Source: a virus. Taken from it: 34,128 bases of DNA. The stretch spans positions 1-34,128 of IMG/VR virus record IMGVR_UViG_3300006805_000085; one strand, written 5' to 3'. The notes below the pieces were generated by a model. That model saw only the letters and a list, made by a program, of their open reading frames with translations, was not told the origin of the DNA and made no database searches. Shown in pieces: positions 1-7,132 of this stretch (positions are counted from its first letter, which is position 1; every line of letters begins with the position of its first letter). The translations under genes and the position numbers were made by a program.

Positions 1-96
1 ATGGCAAATTTTTGGGAACGATTTGTGACAAGGCGTTTTTGCACAAGCGTTTTTGTGGTAAAATTAACGCATGAAGGGTATGACACTGATATTTAA
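1..96 (+). CDS. 31-aa ORF at window edge, doubtful
   Basis: An ATG at the first base opens a 31-residue frame (starts MANFWERFVTRR, stop at 94-96). It may be a real small protein, the first bases of a rotated circular genome, or nothing. It overlaps the next gene by 26 nt in another frame, no ribosome binding site can be judged because the window begins here, and I recognise no family. Confidence 0.2.
   Translation: MANFWERFVTRRFCTSVFVVKLTHEGYDTDI
56..64 (+). promoter_or_regulatory. Extended -10 promoter, leaderless start
   Basis: TGG followed by TAAAAT (59-64) lies exactly 6 nt before the ATG at 71. Transcription would be expected to begin at or beside that ATG, giving a leaderless mRNA. 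No Shine-Dalgarno sequence precedes the gene. No convincing -35 is seen. Confidence 0.5.
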
Positions 97-406
97 TAAA
101 CAAGTTGAGGTTGGACTCAATGAGTTTAACGAGCCGATCACTGAACTCGAGCAAATCAGTGTCGACGATTGTTTGATTGCACCCATTACTGAACCGACCA
201 CGGCACGCGAGCAGCAAGCCATCAGCCAGAGCCGCATACAAATGCGCATACATTTGCCAAAGCTATTCAGTGGCGATGTGTCGAACTCGACTGTCGGTTA
301 CGACGGCAAGCTGTTTGAAGTTGACAGCGATAGTGTGGTCTTTATGCCCGAGAACACGCCGACCCGATGGAACAGGTACTTTCGCGCCGAGGTAATTACG
401 CAATGA
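71..406 (+). CDS. Head-tail joining (head closure-like) protein
   Basis: This 111-residue protein has the size, composition and position of siphovirus head-closure/stopper proteins, which form a ring under the portal and seal the filled head. It is rich in beta-strand-like segments, with an RIQMRIHLPK stretch near residues 56-65 and a repeated 'GYDGKLFEVDSDSVVF' region that resembles the barrel core of these proteins. The stop overlaps the next gene as ATGA, so the two are translationally coupled, and that gene looks like a tail terminator, which supports a neck role. A start at the ATG of residue 4 is also possible. No motif is diagnostic; the assignment rests on size, order and general fold pattern. 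Confidence 0.5.
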   Translation: MKGMTLIFNKQVEVGLNEFNEPITELEQISVDDCLIAPITEPTTAREQQAISQSRIQMRIHLPKLFSGDVSNSTVGYDGKLFEVDSDSVVFMPENTPTRWNRYFRAEVITQ

Positions 407-759
407 TTGATGTTGAAGATACTGTATTTCTTTGGCTCAAGAGCTGGCTACCGAGCGACGTAAAGCCGTTCACTCAAAAGCCCGACCAAGTGCCAGAGAA
501 ATATATTTTGCTTGATCGTACTGGCGGTCCTCGTGAGGCAATGGTACTTGACCGCGCCGAAATACTTATCGAGGTGTACAACAAAACCGACCGACGCGCA
601 GCAAAAGAGCTTGCGCTCACTATCGGCAACAAAATCAAAGAGCTTGAGCTGGTCCATAACGTAGAACACGCCGCAATCAACTCGACGGTACGGCTCGATG
701 ACACACTCACAAAGTATTGGCGATACCAAGTTTATTGCGACGTCAATTACCGCATGTAA
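403..759 (+). CDS. Tail terminator-like neck protein
   Basis: I place the start at ATG 403, which overlaps the previous stop as ATGA; a longer frame from 367 has no support. The 118-residue product carries the pattern typical of actinophage-type tail terminators: a strand with 'LLDRTGGPREAMVLDRAEI', then 'IEVYNKTDRRAAKELALTI', a beta strand followed by an alanine-rich helix. Tail terminators cap the tail tube at its head-proximal end and stop polymerisation. Coupling to the upstream head-closure-like gene fits a neck unit. It is unusual that these genes precede the capsid gene and lie far from the tail tube gene. Confidence 0.6.
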   Translation: MIDVEDTVFLWLKSWLPSDVKPFTQKPDQVPEKYILLDRTGGPREAMVLDRAEILIEVYNKTDRRAAKELALTIGNKIKELELVHNVEHAAINSTVRLDDTLTKYWRYQVYCDVNYRM

Positions 760-780
760 AAAATGTGTTCGTTGTAGTAT

Positions 781-809
781 TTGCTTGAACAAATTGTTTA
801 TGCTAATAT
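781..809 (+). promoter_or_regulatory. Promoter for scaffold/capsid genes
   Basis: TTGCTT (781-786), 17 nt, then TAATAT (804-809) preceded by TGC, matches a sigma-70-type promoter with extended -10. A leader of about 45 nt with AAAGGA (844-849) follows before the ATG at 861. Confidence 0.55.
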
Positions 810-860
810 TTAAGTAAGTCAGAAACACAGGCGACGGTCTGGAAAGGAAAAACGGAAATT

Positions 861-1334
861 ATGGCTGAGTATTTTACCAAAGAGGGTGATGAGTTCAAGA
901 AAGTTGACTCATTTACCGAAGAGCAAATTGACGAGATAGCTGGCGATGTGCCATGGCTAACCAAGAGGCTCGATAGGGCGCGTGAAAATGAGCGATCAAA
1001 GTTTGCAGACTATGACGATGTAAAGTCAAAGGCTACCGACCTAGAAACAAAGCTCACGGCAGCGACGACCGAAAAGGATGACCTAGCTAAACAGTTGGGC
1101 GCAACCAAACTCGAAGTCGATAAGGTCAAAATTGTCAATGAGTTCAAACTAGGCGACGATTTAGCGGAGTTTGTCGTCGGTGAAAACGCTGAAGAGATGC
1201 GTAAGCGAGCTGAAAAGCTGGCAAACGGTATCAAACCAAGTGGCGTACACATCGACAAGAAAGACAAGCCAGACGAGAAAAAGTCTGACGCAAAACGTAT
1301 TGCTGGTGAATTATTCGGACGTAAAAAAGACTGA
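861..1334 (+). CDS. Capsid scaffolding protein
   Basis: This 157-residue, highly charged, Lys/Glu/Asp-rich protein sits directly upstream of the major capsid gene, the usual place for a scaffold. Residues about 35-95 form a predicted coiled coil (LETKLTAATTEKDDLAKQLG), and the C-terminus is strongly basic (AKRIAGELFGRKKD), as in scaffolds whose tail binds the capsid protein. Its job would be to chaperone capsid protein into a procapsid and then leave. The start has a good AAAGGA site and a promoter at 781-809. No protease motif is seen here or nearby. Confidence 0.75.
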   Translation: MAEYFTKEGDEFKKVDSFTEEQIDEIAGDVPWLTKRLDRARENERSKFADYDDVKSKATDLETKLTAATTEKDDLAKQLGATKLEVDKVKIVNEFKLGDDLAEFVVGENAEEMRKRAEKLANGIKPSGVHIDKKDKPDEKKSDAKRIAGELFGRKKD

Positions 1335-1372
1335 CCATAAATCAATCTAACTCTCTTTAAAGGAGAATTACC

Positions 1373-2287
1373 GTGGCAGACGTTTTACAAACATCAGATC
1401 TCGACCTTGCAGCTCACCAGAAAAAAGGTGTATGGCGCAAGGCAATCAAAACAGGTGTGCTTTCACAGCTCGCCGCAGCCGACCCAGAAATCAAAGTCGG
1501 TGATACCAACATTTTCACATTCTTAGACGCAGCCAAGGCTGAACTCGTCGGCGAAAGTGAAAACAAAAGCTCACAGGATGGTAAGCCAACCAACGCGACA
1601 GCGAAAACGTACAAAGTACAGGTTACTTACCGCATGAGCGACGAAGTTAAGTACGAAGATGAAGATTACCAGATCGGACTTGTTGAGGCATTGGTCGGTC
1701 GTGTTGGTGAGGCTCTATCTCGTGCGCTTGACCTCATTGCTATTCACGGTGTAAACCCAGCAACAGGTGAAGTATCAGCAAGCGTTACTCAGTACCTCGA
1801 CAAAGCAGGTTTCTTGGCAAGTGATCACGTTATCGCTGAAACGGCTGACAAAAACGCCGATGTTGAGGCTCTTGCAGGTGCATTGCAAGGTGATGGTTAC
1901 GGTGCGACAGCTGTTGCATTTGACCCACAATTTGCAGGTCAGCTTGCTCGATCTGAAACAGAGCAGGGTGTAAAGCGTTTCCCAGAACTTGGTCTTGGTT
2001 TCAATGTTACCAATTTCCAAGGGCTTGTTGCCGCATCAGGTGACACCGTATCTGGTCGAAACGAAATTGATACACCGCTTGTCAAGGCAATCATGGGTGA
2101 TTTCCGAGCATTTGTATGGGGTGTTGCACGACAAGTGCCACTACGCACAATTGAATACGGTGACCCAGATGGCAACGGCGACTTGCAGCGCAAGAACCAA
2201 ATCGCTATTCGTGCAGAGGCATACCTCGGTTTCGCCTTTGTCGATCCAAAAGCATTTGCGATTGTCAAAGCAAGCCCAAGCTCTTAA
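1373..2287 (+). CDS. Major capsid protein, HK97-like
   Basis: The 304-residue product starts at GTG 1373 behind a strong AAAGGAG (1360-1366). It has the features of an HK97-fold capsid protein of the N-terminal-arm type: an N-terminal segment, 'GDTNIFTFLDAAKAELVGESENK' as strand and E-loop region, a spine helix around 'GLVEALVGRVGEALSRALDLIAIHG', a P/A-domain segment 'ATAVAFDPQFAGQLARSET', and a C-terminal 'IAIRAEAYLGFAFVDPKAFAIVKA', which is a very common ending in this family. It would form the icosahedral shell. A strong intrinsic terminator follows at once, so the scaffold-capsid pair is its own transcription unit. Confidence 0.9.
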   Translation: MADVLQTSDLDLAAHQKKGVWRKAIKTGVLSQLAAADPEIKVGDTNIFTFLDAAKAELVGESENKSSQDGKPTNATAKTYKVQVTYRMSDEVKYEDEDYQIGLVEALVGRVGEALSRALDLIAIHGVNPATGEVSASVTQYLDKAGFLASDHVIAETADKNADVEALAGALQGDGYGATAVAFDPQFAGQLARSETEQGVKRFPELGLGFNVTNFQGLVAASGDTVSGRNEIDTPLVKAIMGDFRAFVWGVARQVPLRTIEYGDPDGNGDLQRKNQIAIRAEAYLGFAFVDPKAFAIVKASPSS

Positions 2288-2308
2288 TCGAGTCTGGCAA
2301 ACACATAG

Positions 2309-2335
2309 AGCGCTCGGGAAACCGAGCGCTTTTTG
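2309..2335 (+). terminator. Intrinsic terminator after capsid gene
   Basis: A perfect 9-bp stem, AGCGCTCGG with CCGAGCGCT, encloses a GAAA tetraloop and is followed by TTTTG. Confidence 0.9.
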
Positions 2336-2349
2336 TTGTAAAGTTTTTA

Positions 2350-2358
2350 TGGTAATAT
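2350..2358 (+). promoter_or_regulatory. Extended -10 promoter, leaderless start
   Basis: TGG plus TAATAT (2353-2358) lies 6 nt before the ATG at 2365, directly behind the capsid terminator. There is no ribosome binding site, so a leaderless mRNA is expected. Confidence 0.55.
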
Positions 2359-2364
2359 AAGTCC

Positions 2365-2622
2365 ATGACAAAGGTAAATTACATCAACGAAAAAGGCGGC
2401 GAAATACGTCAGTTTGAAGAGGGAAAGCAGCCGAGCGGTTGGGTATTTTTACCACCAATGAAACGGTATCTTGATAATGATGGTAAGTTTCATTTGCGTG
2501 TTCAATTAGAGGATTGCGTAATCGATATTAGCGAGAGCGATGTACCCCGAGAAGTGCTTGCACAAGAGGGTGAAGTTGTCGAGGATGGAGAAAAACAAAG
2601 TGTCGAGCCAAGCGCAAAGTAA
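2365..2622 (+). CDS. Small acidic protein of the head module
   Basis: I do not recognise this 85-residue protein. It has a compact N-terminal part with aromatic residues (PSGWVFLPPMKRY, about 24-36) and a Glu-rich, probably disordered C-terminus (EGEVVEDGEKQSVEPSAK). Its position after the capsid gene would suit a head-tail connector or a head decoration protein, but nothing in the sequence proves either. It has its own promoter and appears leaderless. The next gene overlaps its 3' end. Confidence 0.55.
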   Translation: MTKVNYINEKGGEIRQFEEGKQPSGWVFLPPMKRYLDNDGKFHLRVQLEDCVIDISESDVPREVLAQEGEVVEDGEKQSVEPSAK

Positions 2623-2911
2623 TTATATTGCCGATCTCGCGGTCGCCAAAACAAAAGAGTTCAAAGAGGTCAAAGAATTGATCATTTCGAGCGGCATTGT
2701 TGGTGAAAATGCGACAATTGTTGAAAAAGCACAATCAATTGCCGAGATTACGAACGCTCTGACAGACTTTCAAGCCTCAAAGCTCATCGATACCCTATCG
2801 GCGGCTAAAGAGCCAGCACGCGCCACACAGTACAGCCAAAAACGCATTGATAAAGCAACGCGGCTCATTGATGACGTAAAAGCCGCTATCGATAGTTGGG
2901 ATTTCTCATAA
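2585..2911 (+). CDS. Small helical protein, unknown role
   Basis: I chose ATG 2585 (108 residues); an in-frame ATG at 2540 would add 15 residues and enlarge the overlap with the upstream gene. The protein is almost wholly helical. 'SSQAQSNYIADLA' followed later by 'TDFQASKLIDTLSAAKEPA' resembles the short helical repeat domain (Q-x2-YI-x2-L ... QAS-x-LI) found at the ends of many phage and bacterial DNA-processing proteins. That resemblance is from memory and weak. It couples to the MuF-like gene by a TAATG overlap. Confidence 0.6.
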   Translation: MEKNKVSSQAQSNYIADLAVAKTKEFKEVKELIISSGIVGENATIVEKAQSIAEITNALTDFQASKLIDTLSAAKEPARATQYSQKRIDKATRLIDDVKAAIDSWDFS

Positions 2912-3453
2912 TGGACTATTCAAAGTTTACGCCAACCATCATCGAAAAGGTGATTGCCGCAATGCTGGTGATTAACAACCCAGAGATTGCACCCGACATA
3001 CGACAACGCAACCAAGAGATATTATTTCAACAGGTCGGCTCATCTGTATACGCAAAAATCTATGACATGAACGCGTTTGATATGCAGATTGAAAATACGA
3101 TCGGCGACGGCATTGATAATCGTTTCTATGGACTCGCAAAAGTAGCCAGCGCGTCGGTCGCAACTGGCTCGCTCGGTATTGATGAATATGTAAAAAACTT
3201 TATCGACAATACGATCGGTATGGCACAACGCGACGCGGTACGCAATGCTCGAGAGAATGGCAAGCGCCCGACGGTCACGCGAACTGAAAGCGCCGACTGT
3301 TGCAAATGGTGCCGCTCGAAAGCTGGCACATACACCGACCCAGATAGTAGCGTATTTGAACGGCACGGCGGTTGCTCTGGCAAGATTACGACATCGGGTT
3401 ATCGATCACGAAATGGGCTGTTGAGTAATTATGTCAAACCCTCAGATCGTTGA
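2911..3453 (+). CDS. MuF-like minor head protein
   Basis: The start at ATG 2911 overlaps the upstream stop as TAATG; a frame from 2896 is less likely. The 180-residue product ends in a Cys/His cluster, 'DCCKWCRSKAGTYTD' (C130, C131, C134) and 'FERHGGCSGKI' (H152, C155). This C-x2-C ... H-x2-C arrangement is typical of the C-terminal part of MuF/VG15-type minor capsid proteins, which attach to the portal inside the head and may be ejected with DNA. The N-terminal half is helical. It is shorter than many MuF proteins. In most phages this gene directly follows the portal; here it precedes it, with a RusA gene between. Confidence 0.65.
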   Translation: MDYSKFTPTIIEKVIAAMLVINNPEIAPDIRQRNQEILFQQVGSSVYAKIYDMNAFDMQIENTIGDGIDNRFYGLAKVASASVATGSLGIDEYVKNFIDNTIGMAQRDAVRNARENGKRPTVTRTESADCCKWCRSKAGTYTDPDSSVFERHGGCSGKITTSGYRSRNGLLSNYVKPSDR

Positions 3454-3877
3454 GCTGGTACTCGAGGGTAGCATACCCAGCAAAAAGAACTCACGCATAA
3501 ATACCAGCGATGGTAAATCATTTCCGAGTAAAGATTTTGTTCAGTGGCAAAAAAGCGCATTGACTCAGGTGCGTATGCAGACACAAAAACGGTTTTATAA
3601 CCCTGTATCGCTCGAGGTCATTATTTATTTTGCCACTGATGCGCGTGCTGATCTCGACAATAAGCTCACCAGCATTTTAGATATGCTGGTTGAGGGCATG
3701 CTGTTGCGAGATGACAAATGGCAAGAGGTGCCAATGATTGCAGTACAAGCCGCATACCGCCCGAAAAAAGCTGGTGCATTTATACGATTGACCGAGCTTG
3801 AAAGCGATGTTATGGGCGCCGAACTCGAGGCGGTACGAGCCAAGCGTAAGCCGCGTAATAAACTTATGGTAAAATAG
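3431..3877 (+). CDS. rusA: RusA-like Holliday junction resolvase
   Basis: The 148-residue protein fits the RusA family of homodimeric endonucleases that resolve Holliday junctions and branched DNA. It shows the N-terminal 'GSIPSKKNSRIN' (13-24), the acidic signature 'ARADLDNKLTSILDMLVEGML' with D74, D76 and N77, and 'RDDKWQEV' with D94 and D95. The acidic residues bind the catalytic metal. Length is normal (family about 120-150). A basic tail (KRKPRNKLMVK) follows the core. The gene overlaps the MuF-like gene by 23 nt, so it belongs to the head operon, where a resolvase would help remove branches before packaging. RusA genes usually sit in early regions. Confidence 0.85.
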   Translation: MSNPQIVELVLEGSIPSKKNSRINTSDGKSFPSKDFVQWQKSALTQVRMQTQKRFYNPVSLEVIIYFATDARADLDNKLTSILDMLVEGMLLRDDKWQEVPMIAVQAAYRPKKAGAFIRLTELESDVMGAELEAVRAKRKPRNKLMVK

Positions 3878-3893
3878 CAATATCTGCTATAAT
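3867..3893 (+). promoter_or_regulatory. Tandem extended -10 promoters for portal
   Basis: Two extended -10 elements lie in tandem: TGG-TAAAAT (3867-3875) and TGC-TATAAT (3885-3893). Both precede the leader that carries the 29-nt repeat at 3911-3939. Confidence 0.55.
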
Positions 3894-3910
3894 ATAATCA
3901 AATATCAAAG

Positions 3911-3939
3911 GTACGCCAACAGTTGCGGTAAAACTGGTT
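3911..3939 (+). repeat. 29-nt leader repeat, copy 1
   Basis: This 29-nt block begins GTACGCCAAC and ends AAACTGGTT. It is identical to 9940-9968. Each copy lies in the 5' leader, between an extended -10 promoter and the ribosome binding site, here of the portal gene. Confidence 0.9.
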
Positions 3940-3954
3940 TTGAAAAAGGAAACC

Positions 3955-5289
3955 ATGAACACCGACGAACTGATAATCGACCTCGCGGAAAGCACAGCCA
4001 AAGACTTACTCAATAAGTTGGGTACTCGTGCGCCGAACGTACAAGACAAGTACGATTATTATGACGCCGACAACGATGTTCATGACTTTGGCATTGCTAC
4101 ACCTCGTAAATTGAAGAAACACCGCCCAGGCATTGGTTGGGCGAAACGAGCGGTCAACACTCTTGCTGATCGTGTTGTTTTTGATGGTTTTGCAAATGAC
4201 AAAGCTGGTATCAATGCAATGCTCGACGACATCAACGGTACCACCACTATCAACAACGTAAAAGATGATGCTTTCATTGTCGGTGTCGCATTTGCAGCCG
4301 TATCAGACGATGGCAACGGTAGAAAGGTGATTGTACCATTCACCGCGCTCGAGGCAACTGGTGTCGTCGACATGACTACTGGCTTGCTGTCATCTGGTTT
4401 AGCGATCACTCGATGGGGCTTGCCAAATGATGGGCGATATAAGCAAGTGCTGACGGCGCTTGATTTCGTATTGTTTTTGCCAGAGTTCACGGCTGTTTTC
4501 AAAAATCGTACATTGTGCGACGTATACATGAACGCGTCAAAACGTACTCAACTACATAGAATTACCCACGGCTCAAGTGCAAACCGCCCACTTGGTAAAG
4601 GTCGTATCACCAACACAGTGCGCCGCATCATCCAAGAGGTATCACGACTCAAGGTGCGCGAAGAAATTGCCGAAGAGTTTTACGCATTGCCACAACGATA
4701 CATTACTGGACTTGCTCAAGGTGCCGAAAAAGACTCAAACCTCGACAGCGCCATCGGTTTAGTTTGGGCGATTACTAAAGACGAAGATGGTGACGCGCCA
4801 AAGGTCGACCAATTGCAGCAAATGAGCATCGATGGTTTCATCGGCGCAAAGAAAGACAAAGCACGCGACTTTTGTGCAGAAACCGCACTCACATTACGCA
4901 ACCTTGGGTATGAAACTGGCAACCCGACCAGCGCCGAGAGCTTGAGCGCGATGTCTGATGACCTATTACTCGAGGCAAAGAATAGTCAGAAAGAAATGGG
5001 CGAGCAAATCAAACAGCTGGTCACAACTCTATACATGGAAACGCAACAAATTGATACAGTGCCAACGGCACTCAAAGAAATCGCACCAGCATGGGAGTCA
5101 ATTTTTCAAGTCGACATCGGCGCAGCTGGCGACGCTGTATTTAAACTCAGTCAAGCATTGCCAGAGCTTATGGGTACGCCCGAAGTTTACCAGATGCTCG
5201 GTATCAATATACGACAGGCTGAGAAACTTATGGCGGCTCGAGCAGCAGCGAAAACTAATGGCTTTATGCAGCCGCAAGGAGGGGCGTAA
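3955..5289 (+). CDS. Portal protein
   Basis: I place the start at ATG 3955 behind AAGGA; an upstream TTG at 3940 would overlap the leader. The 444-residue protein matches SPP1-gp6-type portals in length and pattern: 'RPGIGWAKRAVNTLADRVVFDGF' near the N-terminus, a central wing segment, the 'VREEIAEEFYALPQRYITG' helix, and the late motif 'ETGNPTSAESLSAMSDDLLLEAKNSQKEMGEQI', in which NP-x-SAE-S is the most recognisable element. Portals form the dodecameric DNA gate at one capsid vertex and dock the terminase. A head-tail adaptor follows after 2 nt. The terminase genes are about 14 kb away, an uncommon separation. Confidence 0.88.
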   Translation: MNTDELIIDLAESTAKDLLNKLGTRAPNVQDKYDYYDADNDVHDFGIATPRKLKKHRPGIGWAKRAVNTLADRVVFDGFANDKAGINAMLDDINGTTTINNVKDDAFIVGVAFAAVSDDGNGRKVIVPFTALEATGVVDMTTGLLSSGLAITRWGLPNDGRYKQVLTALDFVLFLPEFTAVFKNRTLCDVYMNASKRTQLHRITHGSSANRPLGKGRITNTVRRIIQEVSRLKVREEIAEEFYALPQRYITGLAQGAEKDSNLDSAIGLVWAITKDEDGDAPKVDQLQQMSIDGFIGAKKDKARDFCAETALTLRNLGYETGNPTSAESLSAMSDDLLLEAKNSQKEMGEQIKQLVTTLYMETQQIDTVPTALKEIAPAWESIFQVDIGAAGDAVFKLSQALPELMGTPEVYQMLGINIRQAEKLMAARAAAKTNGFMQPQGGA

Positions 5290-5291
5290 TC

Positions 5292-5705
5292 GTGGCTTTA
5301 CAATCACTCGTCACAGTCCAAGAGCTTGAGGCTTTTTGGCGCCCACTCGTCGGTGCAGAAACCGCACGCGCAACGACATTGCTGTTAGTTGCGAGCAACC
5401 GCTTGCGTGGCAAGGCTGAAAGAATTGGCATCAATCTTGATGAAAAAGTAGCCGCAAGCGAGATATACAAATCAAACGTGCAGTATGTCATCATGGAGGC
5501 AGTCAAGCGAGCGATCAGTACGCCGATTGACCAAGCGCCAGTGAACAGCGAACAAATTACGGCTGGTCCATACTCGCAAAACATTACATTCACGAACCCG
5601 AGCGGCGATTTATGGTTTAAAAATGCTGATCTAGCAGAGATCGGGCTATCGGGTAGTCAATCATTAAATAGTATTTCAACAACTCGAAAGGAGCTGTACT
5701 CGTGA
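5292..5705 (+). CDS. Head-tail adaptor, gp6/gp15-like
   Basis: The start is GTG 5292 with AAGGAGG (5278-5284), a strong site. The 137-residue product has an N-terminal helical bundle (VQELEAFWRPL; ARATTLLLVASNRLRGKAE) and the C-terminal signature 'ITAGPYSQNITFTNPSGDLWFKNADLAEIGL', which closely follows the GPYS-x-S...NP-G-LY-L...E--LG pattern of the HK97 gp6/SPP1 gp15-like connector proteins of actinophages. It would form the first ring under the portal, fitting its place right after the portal gene. Its stop overlaps the next GTG as GTGA. Confidence 0.8.
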   Translation: MALQSLVTVQELEAFWRPLVGAETARATTLLLVASNRLRGKAERIGINLDEKVAASEIYKSNVQYVIMEAVKRAISTPIDQAPVNSEQITAGPYSQNITFTNPSGDLWFKNADLAEIGLSGSQSLNSISTTRKELYS

Positions 5706-6712
5706 GTAAAAAAGTATTTAACATGCAGGGCGGCAAGCACAGTGCAGCCGCATATAGTGAATTAGAAAAATGGATGTATGGCAGCATCGTCGCAAATGCC
5801 GCCAGCTTTGTCGTAAGTGCTGGCACAGGCATGTTGGTCAACATCTCGACTGGTGCTGGCTTAATCAGCGACACAATCGCACGCCGCATCGGTACTGATG
5901 CCGTCGAAACCGCAACCGTGCCAACCGCAAGCGCATCGTTTAACCGTATCGATACTGTACTTGCATATATCGATACATCTGTCACGCCATCAACAGGGGT
6001 CACAGATAACACAAACGATATACTCAAGTTCGTTGTCGTCGCTGGTACAGCCGCATCGACGCCTGTTGCGCCAACTGGTGCAGCAATCATATCAGCAATC
6101 GGTGCTGGTAAGCCGTACATGGTACTTTACGATGTGCTGGTGCCTCAAAACGCAACCAATACATCTGGTATGACATTCACTGATCGACGCGTATTGCCGA
6201 CATCACAATCAATCGCTGATGCTATTGTGACAGCCGCAAAGATCGCCACAAGTGCAGTCACGACCGCAAAGGTGGCAACCAACGCCATCACTGGTGATAA
6301 ATTGGCAACCAACGCCATATTGCTCGGTTACGCAGACACCGCGACAACACAGGGCGGTATCACAACAACTGAAACCGATTTGACTGGTCTTACTATTACC
6401 GTGACCGTGCCAGCTGGTGGGCGCTCAATCAAAATTAGCGCCTCAACATGGCTCTCGTCATCGGCAGCTGGTGACACGACGCGTGTGTTCATTAAAGAGG
6501 GGTCAACTTACCTAGGCTTTCATACTCTCGCAATGCCGAATGTGTTTGGTTACAATACTCACTGGTCAGTTATCGTACCAGCACCATCAGCAGGTAGCCA
6601 CACATACAAGCTCACGGCTTATCGCCAAAGTGGTAGCGGTACAATCGCATCGAACGCTGGCGCAATCAGTACATCTAATACAAAACCATTTATCTATGCG
6701 GAGATGGTTTAA
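5702..6712 (+). CDS. Fibre- or receptor-binding-like structural protein
   Basis: The 336-residue protein starts at GTG 5702. Residues 1-165 resemble the N-terminal domain of small phage appendage proteins (NTNDILKFVVVAG, 'YMVLYDVLVPQNAT'). Residues about 170-205 are a run of short repeats, 'AKIATSAVTTAKV' and 'ATNAITGDKLATNAI', the kind of slender trimeric fibre motif seen in many tail fibres. The remainder (about 205-336) is a Thr/Ser/Gly-rich beta-sandwich-like head with 'GRSIKISASTWLSSS' and 'SHTYKLTAYRQSGSG'. I infer a trimeric fibre ending in a receptor-binding or carbohydrate-binding domain. Its site between head genes and the membrane-protein cluster, not at the tail tip, is odd. Confidence 0.7.
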   Translation: MSKKVFNMQGGKHSAAAYSELEKWMYGSIVANAASFVVSAGTGMLVNISTGAGLISDTIARRIGTDAVETATVPTASASFNRIDTVLAYIDTSVTPSTGVTDNTNDILKFVVVAGTAASTPVAPTGAAIISAIGAGKPYMVLYDVLVPQNATNTSGMTFTDRRVLPTSQSIADAIVTAAKIATSAVTTAKVATNAITGDKLATNAILLGYADTATTQGGITTTETDLTGLTITVTVPAGGRSIKISASTWLSSSAAGDTTRVFIKEGSTYLGFHTLAMPNVFGYNTHWSVIVPAPSAGSHTYKLTAYRQSGSGTIASNAGAISTSNTKPFIYAEMV

Positions 6713-6778
6713 AGTGAAAACTCTTATTTGTGAGATTGCTCACACAAAAATTACGCAAAACGGCGTAGGATAAGAGGC

Positions 6779-6901
6779 ATGATGGACATGCTATTTATCC
6801 TCATCGCTTTTGCATTAGGCTACATATGTGGTCTTATTACAAAACATGAAATGTGGATATGGGTAAAAAAGCATGACGGCGAAACAAAAAAAGGTAAATA
6901 A
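6779..6901 (+). CDS. Small single-span membrane protein
   Basis: This 40-residue frame starts at ATG 6779 or the adjacent ATG 6782, behind AAGAGG. Residues 4-20 (MLFILIAFALGYICGLI) form one membrane helix, followed by a short charged tail (KKHDGETKKGK). It overlaps the next membrane-protein gene by 29 nt in another frame. It opens a group of three membrane-protein genes inside the structural region. Function unknown. Confidence 0.6.
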   Translation: MMDMLFILIAFALGYICGLITKHEMWIWVKKHDGETKKGK

Positions 6902-7130
6902 GCAGCAAATCATTGAGCAACAGCAAGAGCGTGTTGATAATTTCGCACGCATCTTGCAGATTGTTGCAATAATCGGTGTCGTTGCAATTGTTATCGTGAG
7001 CCAATTGGTAAAGAGCGATAACCCAATACCTGTATGGATACCAGCAGGTTTGATGGGTGTTGCAATCGGTTTAAGCCCAGAGCAATTTATCGAGTTAATT
7101 AAAGCATTTTTCACAGGACGGAAAAAATAG
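6873..7130 (+). CDS. Two-span membrane protein, holin-like
   Basis: The 85-residue product has a charged, glutamine-rich N-terminus (MTAKQKKVNKQQIIEQQQER), a membrane helix at about 27-46 (LQIVAIIGVVAIVIVSQLV), a second hydrophobic segment at about 52-68 (PVWIPAGLMGVAIGLS) and a basic tail (TGRKK). Size and topology would suit a class II holin, but another holin-like gene already sits beside the endolysin. It could be an antiholin partner or an envelope protein acting in infection. The downstream neighbour, 2 nt away, is a membrane-anchored protein with an outer domain. Confidence 0.65.
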   Translation: MTAKQKKVNKQQIIEQQQERVDNFARILQIVAIIGVVAIVIVSQLVKSDNPIPVWIPAGLMGVAIGLSPEQFIELIKAFFTGRKK

Positions 7131-7132
7131 CC

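Noticed and set aside
448-828. 126-codon open frame on the minus strand
   Set aside because: It lies opposite the tail-terminator-like gene, has no ribosome site, and its product is Cys/Phe/Leu-rich without family features; it is a shadow frame.
2540-2584. Longer start of the helical protein gene
   Set aside because: The ATG at 2540 would enlarge the overlap with the upstream gene to 83 nt; ATG 2585 is more in keeping with the spacing elsewhere, though not proven.
6714-6773. 19-codon GTG frame after the fibre-like gene
   Set aside because: No ribosome binding site and too short to judge; it may be chance, so it is not listed.
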